From contig NZ_AXAL01000021.1 of assembly GCF_000472785.1 (NCBI RefSeq), forward strand, positions 79,399 to 143,398: a DNA stretch of 64,000 nt, written 5' to 3'. Positions 18,641-26,903 of this stretch are shown piece after piece. Numbering within the stretch: the stretch's first letter is position 1; each line of letters opens with the position of its first letter. The notes beneath the pieces are model-generated. The model searched no databases. It was not told the DNA's origin and saw nothing but the letters and a program-made list of their open reading frames with translations. The translations under genes were made by a program, and so were the position numbers. The DNA is from Mesorhizobium loti CJ3sym. Lineage in GTDB: Bacteria > Pseudomonadota > Alphaproteobacteria > Rhizobiales > Rhizobiaceae.

Positions 18641-19078
18641 TTAATCGTTATCCACCCGGCGCCGCAATTTCTTGATCGTGCCGCGTCCGGCTTTGCTCTT
18701 CAGCCGCCGCTCCACCGCGCCTTTCGAGGGCCGCGTCTTCTTGCGCTGCGGCGGCGGCGGCTCGGCGGCCTTGGCGACCAGCGCCGTGAGCCTTGCCCGG
18801 GCGTCGGCCCGGTTCTGCTCCTGGGTGCGAAAGCGTCCGGCCTCGATGACGATGACGCCGTCCTTGGTGGCGCGTTGGCCGGCAAGCTTGATCGTGCGCT
18901 CGCGCACACGTTCCGACAGGCCGGCTGCGTTGGCTGCGTCGAAGCGCAGCTGCACGGCGGTCGCCACCTTGTTGACGTTCTGACCGCCGGGACCCGACGA
19001 GCGGATGAAATCCTCGTGCAGGTCGCCCGGGTGGATCACGGCTTCGCCAGATATGATGATGTCGTCGTCGATCGGCAT
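18641..19078 (-). CDS. arfB: Peptidyl-tRNA hydrolase ArfB (YaeJ), ribosome rescue
   Basis: The 145-aa class-I release-factor-like protein hydrolyses peptidyl-tRNA on stalled ribosomes without a stop codon. The RF-1 domain carries SSGPGGQNVNKV with the catalytic GGQ at 31-33. The basic C-terminal tail (PQRKKTRPSKGAVERRLKSK...KKLRRR), which enters the empty mRNA channel in this family, is present. The start is placed at MPIDDD (19078); the upstream open frame runs through the pckA terminator and is not used. It sits downstream of pckA on the same strand but behind a terminator. Confidence 0.9.
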   Translation of the reverse strand: MPIDDDIIISGEAVIHPGDLHEDFIRSSGPGGQNVNKVATAVQLRFDAANAAGLSERVRERTIKLAGQRATKDGVIVIEAGRFRTQEQNRADARARLTALVAKAAEPPPPQRKKTRPSKGAVERRLKSKAGRGTIKKLRRRVDND

Positions 19079-19111
19079 GGCGCAGTCATGGCGCGGCGCC
19101 GTGAAAAAGAA

Positions 19112-19135
19112 AAGGCCCGATCGAAATCGGGCCTT
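19112..19135 (-). terminator. Rho-independent terminator of pckA
   Basis: The perfect hairpin AAGGCCCGAT (19112-19121), loop CGAA, ATCGGGCCTT (19126-19135) is followed on the minus strand by TTCTTTTTC. It lies about 40 bases after the pckA stop codon. Confidence 0.88.
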
Positions 19136-19175
19136 CACTGGTACCGAGCAGCAATGATGCCAGACGAGCTGGCGA

Positions 19176-20786
19176 CTACTCCGCCGCTTCCTGCATACGG
19201 GGCGCCGCACCCATTACGGTTGCATCGACATGCGGCTCGAACTTCTCGAAATTAACGGCGAACATGCCGACCAGCCTTGCCGCCTGGCGGTCATAGGCTG
19301 CCTTGTCGACCCAGGTCGAGCGCGGGTCGAGAATGGCGCTGTCGACGCCAGGCACGGCCACCGGCACTTCGAAGCCGAAGTTGGCGTCGCGGCGGAAGGC
19401 GCCCGTCTTCAGCGAGCCGTCGAGGGCTGCGGCAAGCAAGGCGCGTGTCGCCTTGATCGGCATGCGTTTGCCGGTGCCGTAGGTGCCGCCGGTCCAGCCG
19501 GTGTTGACCAGCCAGCAATCGGCGCCATGCAGTGCGATGATCTCGCGCAACAGATTGCCGTATTCCGAGGGGTGGCGCGGCATGAATGGGGCGCCGAAGC
19601 AGGTCGAGAACGTCGCCTCGGGCTCGGTGACGCCCTTTTCGGTGCCGGCAACCTTGGCCGTGTAACCCGACAGGAAATGATACATCGCCTGCGCCGGGGT
19701 CAGCCGTGCAATCGGCGGCATCACGCCGAAGGCATCGGCGGTCAGCATGATGATGTTCCTGGGATGACTGGCGCGCCCGGTCTTCGAGGCGTTGGGGATG
19801 AAGTCGAGCGGGTAGGCGCAGCGCGTGTTTTCGGTGAGGCGGCCGTCGTTGAAATCCGGCACGCCGTCGGCGTCGAGCACGACATTTTCCAGCACCGTGC
19901 CGAAGCGCTGCGTGGTGGCGAAGATCTCCGGCTCGGCTTCGGCCGACAGCTTGATCGTCTTGGCGTAGCAACCGCCCTCGAAATTGAAGATGCCGTGCGG
20001 GCCCCAGCCATGCTCGTCATCGCCGATCAGCGTGCGCGACGGGTCGGCCGACAGCGTGGTCTTGCCCGTTCCCGAAAGGCCGAAGAAGATGGCGGCGTCA
20101 CCTGCCGGCCCCTCATTGGCCGAGCAATGCATCGGCATCACGCCCTTTTCCGGCAGGAGATAGTTGAGCATGGTGAACACCGACTTCTTCATCTCGCCGG
20201 CGTAGGAGGTTCCGCCGATCAGCACGATCTTGCGGGTGAGATCGACGGCGATCACCGTCTCGGTGCGGCTGCCGTGGCGGGCCGGATCGGCGCGGAAGGA
20301 CGGCAGGTCGATGATCGTCATCTCAGCCACGAACTGCTCGAGTTCAGCGTTGTCGGGACGGATGAGCAGGTTGCGGATGAACAGCGAATGCCAGGCAAAT
20401 TCGGTGATTACGCGCGTGGGTAGCTTCAGATCGGCGTCGGCGCCGCCGACCAGGTCCTGCACGTAGAGATCCTTGTCCGCGGCGTGGGTAAGGAAATCGG
20501 CGAACAGCGTCTCGAACTGGGCCGGCGAAATCGCCTTGTTGTTGTCCCACCAGACATGTGGCTCGGTGGCACCGTCGCGGACGACGAACTTGTCCTTGGG
20601 CGAGCGGCCGGTGTGCTGGCCGGTCTCGGCCACCAGCGCGCCATGCGCGGTCAGTCGGGCTTCGCCACGCCGGATCGCCTCCTCGTAAAGGGCAGCCGCG
20701 CCGAAATTGTAGCGCACCACACCGGTGGTTTTCAGGCCGATACGATCGATCGGGCAAGCAGGATTGCGTTTGCCGACTTCCGACAT
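19176..20786 (-). CDS. pckA: Phosphoenolpyruvate carboxykinase (ATP)
   Basis: A 536-aa enzyme, the usual length for ATP-dependent PckA. It converts oxaloacetate plus ATP to phosphoenolpyruvate and CO2, the first step of gluconeogenesis, important for rhizobia growing on dicarboxylates. Visible motifs: HTGRSPKDKFVVRD, YAGEMKKSVFTMLNYLLPEKG, the kinase-1 loop FFGLSGTGKTTLSADP, IGDDEHGW and the late TGWTGGTYGTGKRM. The start at 20786 (MSEVGKRN) has AAGGGA upstream. It is divergent from chvI; in Agrobacterium and Sinorhizobium the same neighbours occur and ChvG/ChvI influence pckA expression. Confidence 0.97.
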   Translation of the reverse strand: MSEVGKRNPACPIDRIGLKTTGVVRYNFGAAALYEEAIRRGEARLTAHGALVAETGQHTGRSPKDKFVVRDGATEPHVWWDNNKAISPAQFETLFADFLTHAADKDLYVQDLVGGADADLKLPTRVITEFAWHSLFIRNLLIRPDNAELEQFVAEMTIIDLPSFRADPARHGSRTETVIAVDLTRKIVLIGGTSYAGEMKKSVFTMLNYLLPEKGVMPMHCSANEGPAGDAAIFFGLSGTGKTTLSADPSRTLIGDDEHGWGPHGIFNFEGGCYAKTIKLSAEAEPEIFATTQRFGTVLENVVLDADGVPDFNDGRLTENTRCAYPLDFIPNASKTGRASHPRNIIMLTADAFGVMPPIARLTPAQAMYHFLSGYTAKVAGTEKGVTEPEATFSTCFGAPFMPRHPSEYGNLLREIIALHGADCWLVNTGWTGGTYGTGKRMPIKATRALLAAALDGSLKTGAFRRDANFGFEVPVAVPGVDSAILDPRSTWVDKAAYDRQAARLVGMFAVNFEKFEPHVDATVMGAAPRMQEAAE

Positions 20787-21111
20787 TGGTGTCCCTTCTT
20801 CGATTTTCCGCATCTTTGCCGGCGCGTTTCCGGCACGCCCACTACGCAGGCTAACTTGGTCAGAACCAGAAAAGCCAAATGATATCAAATCATTAATCGA
20901 TTTAAATATTTTGAAAGTTGTTTAAATCGTTTATATATGCGAAAAGTTTCACGGTTGCCCAAAGGATTGGCGATGTTCGTTCGTCCAATCCATGTCGAGG
21001 TTGAATTGTGGCCGGCGGCACCCCGCGCGTGACAGCGGACAAGGCCTATGCCACATTTTGTACCTAATTTGTCCTGCAAAAGCCCCTTCTCTACGAAAGA
21101 AGGGACAGCTC
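20787..21111. promoter_or_regulatory. pckA-chvI divergent control region with two inverted repeats
   Basis: A 325-base gene-free region with an AT-rich core. Inverted repeat 1 is CGATTTAAA (20898-20906) / TTTAAATCG (20921-20929), perfect 9-base arms separated by 14 bases. Inverted repeat 2 is GGATTGG (20964-20970) / CCAATCC (20985-20991). Promoters for both genes must lie here. The repeats are candidate operators; which protein binds them cannot be read from the sequence. Confidence 0.5.
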
Positions 21112-21831
21112 ATGAGGGAGCCGCTTGAAATGGCAACAATCGCGCTTGTCGATGACGACCGCAACATTCTGACGTCTGTGTCGATAGCCCTGGAATCCGA
21201 GGGGTATCGCGTCGAGACCTACACGGATGGGGCGTCCGCGCTGGAAGGCCTGGCGGCACGTCCGCCGAATCTTGCCATTCTCGACATCAAGATGCCGCGC
21301 ATGGACGGCATGGAGCTTTTGCGCCGGATGCGCCAGAAGTCCGACCTGCCGGTGATCTTCCTGACCTCCAAGGACGACGAGATCGATGAATTGTTCGGCC
21401 TCAAGATGGGCGCCGACGATTTCATCCGCAAACCGTTCTCGCAGCGCCTGCTGGTCGAGCGGGTGCGTGCGGTGCTGCGCCGGGCCAGTGCCCGCGAGGC
21501 AGCCGCCAAGACACCCAGCCAACAGGCCCGCTCGCTCGAACGCGGTCAGCTTGTCATGGACCAGGAGCGCCACACCTGCACCTGGAAGGGCGAACCGGTG
21601 ACGCTAACCGTCACCGAATTCCTGATCCTGCATTCGCTGGCGCAACGTCCCGGTGTCGTAAAAAGCCGTGATGCGCTGATGGATTCGGCTTATGATGAGC
21701 AGGTCTATGTCGATGATCGCACGATCGACAGCCACATCAAGCGACTGCGCAAGAAGTTCAAGGCTGTCGACGATGACTTCGAGATGATCGAAACTCTTTA
21801 CGGAGTCGGATATCGGTTCCGCGAAGCGTAA
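21112..21831 (+). CDS. chvI: Two-component response regulator ChvI
   Basis: The 239-aa OmpR/PhoB-type regulator controls envelope, acid response and symbiosis genes in rhizobia. The receiver domain has the acidic pocket VDDD (13-16), phospho-acceptor D58 in LDIKMPRMDG and the conserved K in the KPFS motif. The C-terminal winged helix ends DDRTIDSHIKRLRKKFK...YGVGYRFREA. The start is at MREPLEMATIALVDD (21112), behind AAGGGA; MATIALVDD at 21130 is the alternative. Its kinase ChvG follows 84 bases downstream. Confidence 0.95.
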   Translation: MREPLEMATIALVDDDRNILTSVSIALESEGYRVETYTDGASALEGLAARPPNLAILDIKMPRMDGMELLRRMRQKSDLPVIFLTSKDDEIDELFGLKMGADDFIRKPFSQRLLVERVRAVLRRASAREAAAKTPSQQARSLERGQLVMDQERHTCTWKGEPVTLTVTEFLILHSLAQRPGVVKSRDALMDSAYDEQVYVDDRTIDSHIKRLRKKFKAVDDDFEMIETLYGVGYRFREA

Positions 21832-21915
21832 TTTGATGTATGTCGAGCAAAAGCGGCCCCGAGCCAGGAGCTGCGATATGCGTCAAACCGAAGACTAAGC
21901 AGGGACTGCTATTCG

Positions 21916-23700
21916 ATGGCAGTGGAAGCACAGCGAAGCAGGCCGACGGGCGCCGCCAGGCGGCCGTCGCGCATCATGCCGTCCTTCGTGTCGAAGTTCA
22001 CGGTGCCGATGCGCCGCTTCCTCGGCCACCACATCTTTTCCAGCTTGACGCGCCGCATCCTCTTCCTCAACCTCGCTGGACTGGCCGTCCTGGTCACCGG
22101 CATCCTCTATCTCAACACCTTCCGCGACGGGCTGATCGACGCCCGCGTCGAAAGCCTGATGACGCAGGGCGAGATCATCGCCGGCGCGATCGCGGCCTCG
22201 GCGACGGTGGAGACCGATTCGATCAGCATCGATCCGGAAAAACTGCTTGAGCTGCAGGCCGGCGAAAGCCTCGGACCAGGCTCGGACCAGCTCGACAATC
22301 TGGATTTTCCGATCAACCCCGAACGTGTCGCGCCGGTGCTGCGGCGGCTGATCTCGCCGACGCGCACGCGCGCCCGCATCTATGACCGCGACGCCAATCT
22401 GCTGCTCGATTCGCGCCACCTCTATTCGCGCGGCCAGATCCTGCGCTACGACCTGCCGCCGGTCGACGAGGAAGAGCCCGACCTTGTCGAGCGCGTGCAG
22501 AAGTTCATCTTCGACTTCTTCCGCAACACCGACCTGCCGGTCTATCACGAGCAGCCAGGCGGCAATGGTGCTGCCTTCCCGGAAGTGGTCAAGGCGCTGA
22601 CCGGCAGCCCGTCGACCATCGTGCGCGTCTCGGAACAGGGCGAGCAGATCGTTTCGGTGGCGGTGCCAATCCAGCGCTTCCGCGCCGTCCTCGGCGTTTT
22701 GATGCTGTCGACGGAAGGCGGCGACATCGACAAGATCGTTGCCGCCGAGCGCAAGGCGATCCTGCGCGTCTTCGGCATCGCGGCCCTCGTCACCGCCATC
22801 CTGTCGATGCTGCTCGCCTCTACCATCGCCAACCCGCTGCGCCGGCTCTCCGCTGCGGCGGTGCGGGTCAGGCGCGGCGTCAAGAGCCGCGAGGAGATCC
22901 CCGACTTTTCCGACCGCCAGGACGAGATCGGCAATCTCTCGGTCGCGGTGCGCGACATGACCAACGCGCTCTACGCCCGTATCGAGGCTATCGAAAGCTT
23001 CGCCGCCGATGTTTCCCATGAGTTGAAGAACCCGCTGACATCGTTGCGCAGTGCGGTGGAAACCCTGCCGCTGGCCAAGAACGACAATTCGCGCAGCCGG
23101 TTGATGGAGATCATCCAGCACGACGTCAAACGGCTGGACCGCCTCATCACCGACATTTCCGACGCCTCCCGGCTCGACGCCGAGCTCGCGCGGGAGGATG
23201 CAGGCACGGTCGACCTGAAGAAATTCATCACCGATCTTGTCGCCGTGTCGCGTGAGGCGACGCGCAACAAGAAGGCGGTCGAGATCGAACTCAAGGTCGC
23301 CAAGCTGCCGCAAGGCGTCAAAGGCTATATCGTCGTCGGCCATGATCTGCGCATCGGCCAGGTTGTTACCAATTTGATAGAGAACGCCCGCTCCTTCGTT
23401 CCTGAGGACCACGGCCACATCAGCCTGTCGCTGGCGCGGGCCGGCAAGTTCAACATCCTGACCATCGACGACAATGGTCCCGGCATCCGCGCCGACAGCA
23501 TCGACCGCATCTTCGAACGCTTTTATACCGACCGGCCGGCCGGCGAGGCGTTCGGTCAGAATTCGGGCCTTGGCCTGTCGATCTCCAGGCAGATCGTCGA
23601 GGCCCATGGCGGCACGCTGACCGCCGAAAATATCCCCGGCACCAAGCCCGGCGAGATCAAGGGCGCGCGCTTTGTCGTGACACTGCCGGCCGAAGCATGA
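21916..23700 (+). CDS. chvG: Two-component sensor histidine kinase ChvG
   Basis: The 594-aa inner-membrane kinase (ExoS/BvrS family) is the partner of ChvI. A cytoplasmic N-terminus is followed by the first membrane helix (ILFLNLAGLAVLVTGILYL), a periplasmic sensor region of about 230 residues, a second helix (IAALVTAILSMLLASTIA), HAMP, and a DHp domain with H368 in DVSHELKNPLTSLRSA. The ATPase domain has N-, G1- and G2-boxes (NLIENARSF, DNGPGI, GLGLSI). In relatives the periplasmic inhibitor ExoR controls it; exoR is not in this window. The 3' end overlaps an intergenic palindrome, with the stop codon inside the left arm. Confidence 0.95.
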   Translation: MAVEAQRSRPTGAARRPSRIMPSFVSKFTVPMRRFLGHHIFSSLTRRILFLNLAGLAVLVTGILYLNTFRDGLIDARVESLMTQGEIIAGAIAASATVETDSISIDPEKLLELQAGESLGPGSDQLDNLDFPINPERVAPVLRRLISPTRTRARIYDRDANLLLDSRHLYSRGQILRYDLPPVDEEEPDLVERVQKFIFDFFRNTDLPVYHEQPGGNGAAFPEVVKALTGSPSTIVRVSEQGEQIVSVAVPIQRFRAVLGVLMLSTEGGDIDKIVAAERKAILRVFGIAALVTAILSMLLASTIANPLRRLSAAAVRVRRGVKSREEIPDFSDRQDEIGNLSVAVRDMTNALYARIEAIESFAADVSHELKNPLTSLRSAVETLPLAKNDNSRSRLMEIIQHDVKRLDRLITDISDASRLDAELAREDAGTVDLKKFITDLVAVSREATRNKKAVEIELKVAKLPQGVKGYIVVGHDLRIGQVVTNLIENARSFVPEDHGHISLSLARAGKFNILTIDDNGPGIRADSIDRIFERFYTDRPAGEAFGQNSGLGLSISRQIVEAHGGTLTAENIPGTKPGEIKGARFVVTLPAEA

Positions 23701-23741
23701 TCCCGCAAAGTGGAAACCGGTTTGCGGATAGGATCATGCTT
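23693..23741. repeat. Intergenic palindrome, type A (REP-like)
   Basis: Perfect outer arms AAGCATGATCC (23693-23703) and GGATCATGCTT (23731-23741) enclose a second pairing, CGCAAA / TTTGCG. It overlaps the last codons of chvG and would form a stable hairpin in the chvG-hprK transcript. Palindromes of this design are frequent in rhizobial genomes. It shares a core with the palindromes at 41015, 50944 and 60128. Confidence 0.75.
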
Positions 23742-23787
23742 TATCCAAAGGGCATGAGGCCGGCTTCGCGATACACGATCCCCAGAG

Positions 23788-24249
23788 ATGACCGGCCCGA
23801 TCGTGCAGCCTGAAAACATTCATGCAACGGCGATCCTCATCGGCGAGCGCGGCATTCTCATCAGCGGGGCGTCCGGTTCAGGCAAGACGACGCTGGCGCT
23901 GACGCTCATCGACCATGGACGCCAGCGCGGATTGTTTTCGCGGCTGGTCAGCGACGATCAGCTTTTCGTCGAGGCGCATGCCGGGCGCCTGGTGTGCCGC
24001 GCTCCCGCTACGATAGAAGGTCTCGCCGAAGTGCCGGGGCTCGGGCCACGGAAGCTGCCGTTCGAACCGGCCTGCGTCATCGACCTGCATGTGCGCCTGC
24101 TGCCGGCCGGTGAAATCGCACGCTTCCAGGAGGACGCCAGCGACGACATCGCCGGCTGCGCGGTGCCGAGGATCGATCTGGCCGAGCGCAATGTCCAAGC
24201 TGCCTTGCCGGCCATGATGGCACGGCTGTCGATCCCGCCTTTTCTATGA
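23788..24249 (+). CDS. hprK: HPr kinase/phosphorylase, short alphaproteobacterial form
   Basis: The 153-aa protein has only the catalytic domain of HprK; the N-terminal domain of the Gram-positive enzyme is absent, as usual in alphaproteobacteria. The P-loop is GASGSGKT (27-34), with SDDQ for metal binding and a C-terminal region near PRIDLAERN. It phosphorylates or dephosphorylates HPr on serine (S60 of the HPr encoded at 24812), linking metabolic state to the regulatory PTS. It lies between chvG and the EIIA gene, the conserved order in rhizobia. Confidence 0.93.
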   Translation: MTGPIVQPENIHATAILIGERGILISGASGSGKTTLALTLIDHGRQRGLFSRLVSDDQLFVEAHAGRLVCRAPATIEGLAEVPGLGPRKLPFEPACVIDLHVRLLPAGEIARFQEDASDDIAGCAVPRIDLAERNVQAALPAMMARLSIPPFL

Positions 24250-24413
24250 TCCGCCCCAGATTTTTTGCTGCAATGCGTCAAAATGGCATGGGCCGGCGCA
24301 ATTTTGGGCTTGTCAACGGGCCGCGCGTCGACAAGATAGCGCTCCCGCCGCCTGGAATGGTTGGCGAGCATAAAATACGCCTGTGAAGCGGCGATGACGG
24401 GAGCCACCAAAGA

Positions 24414-24815
24414 ATGATCGGACTCGTGCTTGTAACGCACGGTCAACTGGCCACCGAGTTCCGACATGCCGTCGAACATGTCGTCGGGCCACAAGACAAT
24501 TTCGAAACCGTGGCGATCGGTGCCGATGACGATATGGAGCAGCGGCGCCGCGACATCGTCGACGCCGTGGCCCGTGTCGATACGGGGACTGGTGTCATCG
24601 TGCTGACCGACATGTTCGGCGGCACGCCATCGAACCTCGCCATCTCGGTGATGGAGTCCGGCCGCACCGAGGTGATCGCCGGCATGAACCTGCCGATGCT
24701 GATCAAGCTGTCCTCGATCCGCAAGGGCGACAACATGGCCGCCGCTCTCGACGAGGCGCAGGCCGCCGGCCGCAAGTACATCAACGTCGCCAGCCAGCTT
24801 CTGAGCAGCAAATGA
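24414..24815 (+). CDS. ptsM: PTS EIIA component, mannose family (regulatory)
   Basis: A 133-aa EIIA-Man domain protein with MIGLVLVTHGQLA, where H9 is the phosphorylated histidine, and DMFGGTPSNLA, characteristic of the fold. No sugar-specific EIIB or EIIC gene is nearby, so it belongs to the incomplete regulatory PTS of alphaproteobacteria, accepting phosphate from HPr and signalling rather than transporting. Its stop overlaps the ptsH start by 4 bases (ATGA). Confidence 0.93.
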   Translation: MIGLVLVTHGQLATEFRHAVEHVVGPQDNFETVAIGADDDMEQRRRDIVDAVARVDTGTGVIVLTDMFGGTPSNLAISVMESGRTEVIAGMNLPMLIKLSSIRKGDNMAAALDEAQAAGRKYINVASQLLSSK

Positions 24816-25123
24816 ACGCGCTATCCCCGGAAAAAGACCAGATCGCCAAAGATCCGATCACCCGGGAATTTCCGATCGTCAACCAGCGCGGCCTGCACGC
24901 GCGCGCCTCGGCCAAATTCGTCCAGCTCGCCAGCGGCTTCAACGCTGAGGTCCATGTCGAGAAGGACGGCGTCAAGGTCGGCGGCACGTCGATCATGGGC
25001 CTTATGATGCTTGCCGCCAGCCCGGGCTACTCGATCCGCGTCACCGCCAGCGGGCCGGAGGCGCTCGAGGTCATGGACGCGCTGGAGCAGCTTGTCGCCT
25101 CCCGCTTCGGCGAGGAATGCTGA
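24812..25123 (+). CDS. ptsH: Phosphocarrier protein HPr
   Basis: The 103-aa HPr has both phosphorylation sites: H29 in NQRGLHARASAKF (phosphorylated by EI) and S60 in GGTSIMGLMMLAAS (target of HprK). About 18 residues precede the usual HPr start, a common extension in rhizobia. It is translationally coupled to the EIIA gene. Together with hprK it forms a carbon/nitrogen status signalling unit next to chvGI. Confidence 0.95.
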   Translation: MNALSPEKDQIAKDPITREFPIVNQRGLHARASAKFVQLASGFNAEVHVEKDGVKVGGTSIMGLMMLAASPGYSIRVTASGPEALEVMDALEQLVASRFGEEC

Positions 25124-25160
25124 TCTCCGACGTGCCCCCAGCATGCCTGAGAGACATGCA

Positions 25161-25184
25161 GGGATAAAGATTTCTTTATATCCC
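25161..25184. promoter_or_regulatory. Inverted repeat upstream of ahcY (candidate SAM/SAH regulator operator)
   Basis: A palindrome ATAAAGA (25164-25170) TT TCTTTAT (25173-25179), framed by GGG and CCC, lies 120 bases before ahcY. The design resembles operators proposed for ArsR-type methionine/SAH regulators of alphaproteobacteria as I remember them. No riboswitch of the SAH or SAM classes was recognised here. Just before it, GCATG(N)9CATGC forms another small hairpin. Confidence 0.45.
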
Positions 25185-25304
25185 ATTGTCGTCTCGACAC
25201 CGATCTGCTAGTCAGGCCGGCAATTCGCGCCCTTCGACGCGCCGACCAGCGCGGGCGTATCCGCAACCAATTCGCACGTACAACAATTCGCACGGAGCAC
25301 TGCC

Positions 25305-26705
25305 ATGACGGGTAGCAAGGACTATGTGGTCGCCGACATCTCGCTTGCCGGCTGGGGCCGCAAGGAACTCGATATCGCCGAAACCGAAATGCCGGGCCTG
25401 ATGGCCTGCCGCGAGGAATTCGGCGCCAAGAAGCCGCTCAAGGGCGCGCGCATCACCGGCTCGCTGCACATGACCATCCAGACAGCGGTGCTGATCGAGA
25501 CGCTGAAGGAGCTTGGCGCCGACATCCGCTGGGCTTCCTGCAACATCTTCTCGACCCAGGACCATGCCGCCGCGGCGATCGCCGAGACCGGCATTCCGGT
25601 CTTTGCCGTCAAGGGCGAGAGCCTTGAACAGTACTGGGACTACACCGACCGGATCTTCCAGTGGACCGATGGCGGTCTCTCCAACATGATCCTCGATGAT
25701 GGCGGCGATGCCACCATGTACATCCTGATCGGCGCCCGCGCCGAAGCCGGCGAGGACGTGCTGTCCAACCCGCAGAGCGAGGAAGAGGAATACTTCTACG
25801 CCCAGGTCAAGAAGCGCCTGAAGGCTTCGCCCGGCTTCTTCACCAAGCAGAAGGCAGCGATCCGCGGCGTCACCGAAGAGACGACCACCGGCGTCAACCG
25901 GCTCTACCAGCTGCAGAAGAAGGGCCTGCTGCCCTTCCCGGCCATCAACGTCAACGACTCGGTCACCAAGTCGAAATTCGACAACAAGTATGGCTGCAAG
26001 GAATCACTGGTCGACGGCATCCGTCGCGGCACCGACACGATGATGGCCGGCAAGGTCGCGGTCGTCTGCGGCTATGGCGACGTCGGCAAGGGCTCGTCGG
26101 CCTCGCTCAAGGGCGCCGGCGCCCGCGTCAAGGTCACCGAAGTCGACCCGATCTGCGCCCTGCAGGCGGCGATGGACGGCTTTGAAGTGGTCACGCTGGA
26201 AGACGCGGCCCCGACTGCCGACATCGTCATCACCACCACCGGCAACAAGGATGTCGTCACCCTCGACCATATGCGCTCGATGAAAGACATGGTGATCGTC
26301 GGCAATATCGGCCACTTCGACAACGAGATCCAGGTCGCCTCGCTGCGCAATCTGAAATGGACCAACGTCAAGCCGCAGGTCGACATGATCACCTTTCCGG
26401 ACGGCAAGCGGATGATCCTCTTGTCGGAAGGCCGCCTGCTCAATCTCGGCAACGCCACCGGTCATCCGAGCTTCGTCATGTCGGCATCCTTCACCAACCA
26501 GGTGCTGGCCCAGATCGAGCTGTTCACCAAGGGTGAGCAGTACCAGAACCAGGTCTATGTCCTGCCCAAGCATCTCGACGAGAAGGTCGCCCGGCTGCAC
26601 CTCGACAAGCTTGGCGCCCGCCTGACCGAATTGTCGGGTGAACAGGCCGCCTATATCGGCGTCACTCAGCAGGGTCCGTTCAAGCCGGAACACTACCGCT
26701 ATTAA
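25305..26705 (+). CDS. ahcY: Adenosylhomocysteinase (SAH hydrolase)
   Basis: A 466-aa cytoplasmic NAD-dependent enzyme that cleaves S-adenosylhomocysteine to adenosine and homocysteine, restoring the activated-methyl cycle. Typical stretches: SLHMTIQTAVLIETL, CNIFSTQDHAAAAI, NVNDSVTKSKFDN, the NAD-binding GYGDVGKGSA-like GYGDVGKGSSAS, and the C-terminal KPEHYRY. It is well conserved and full length. It is expressed as a single gene or with divL; a terminator follows. Confidence 0.97.
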   Translation: MTGSKDYVVADISLAGWGRKELDIAETEMPGLMACREEFGAKKPLKGARITGSLHMTIQTAVLIETLKELGADIRWASCNIFSTQDHAAAAIAETGIPVFAVKGESLEQYWDYTDRIFQWTDGGLSNMILDDGGDATMYILIGARAEAGEDVLSNPQSEEEEYFYAQVKKRLKASPGFFTKQKAAIRGVTEETTTGVNRLYQLQKKGLLPFPAINVNDSVTKSKFDNKYGCKESLVDGIRRGTDTMMAGKVAVVCGYGDVGKGSSASLKGAGARVKVTEVDPICALQAAMDGFEVVTLEDAAPTADIVITTTGNKDVVTLDHMRSMKDMVIVGNIGHFDNEIQVASLRNLKWTNVKPQVDMITFPDGKRMILLSEGRLLNLGNATGHPSFVMSASFTNQVLAQIELFTKGEQYQNQVYVLPKHLDEKVARLHLDKLGARLTELSGEQAAYIGVTQQGPFKPEHYRY

Positions 26706-26733
26706 CCAAAGCTAGATTTACTACCAGATATTG

Positions 26734-26770
26734 AAGCCGGGCGATTGACTTTTCGCCTGGCTTTATTTTT
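26734..26770 (+). terminator. Rho-independent terminator of ahcY
   Basis: Stem AAGCCGGGCGA (26734-26744) / TCGCCTGGCTT (26753-26763) with one G-U pair, then TTTATTTTT. It is about 30 bases after the ahcY stop codon. Confidence 0.85.
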
Positions 26771-26903
26771 GCGCGCAATCGCCTTCACGGCGATTCGGCG
26801 AGGGTTTATTGTCAGGTGATTCGCGACGCTTCCGGCCCGAGAGGGGATCAGAGAGGCGCGTATCAGGGCGGTCTTGCATTCAGGCGGCGGAGAGGACCAA
26901 GAC

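Noticed and set aside
21895..23607. 570-codon minus-strand open frame opposite chvG
   Set aside because: Exact shadow of chvG, low-complexity composition rich in Asp/Val/Arg, no motifs.
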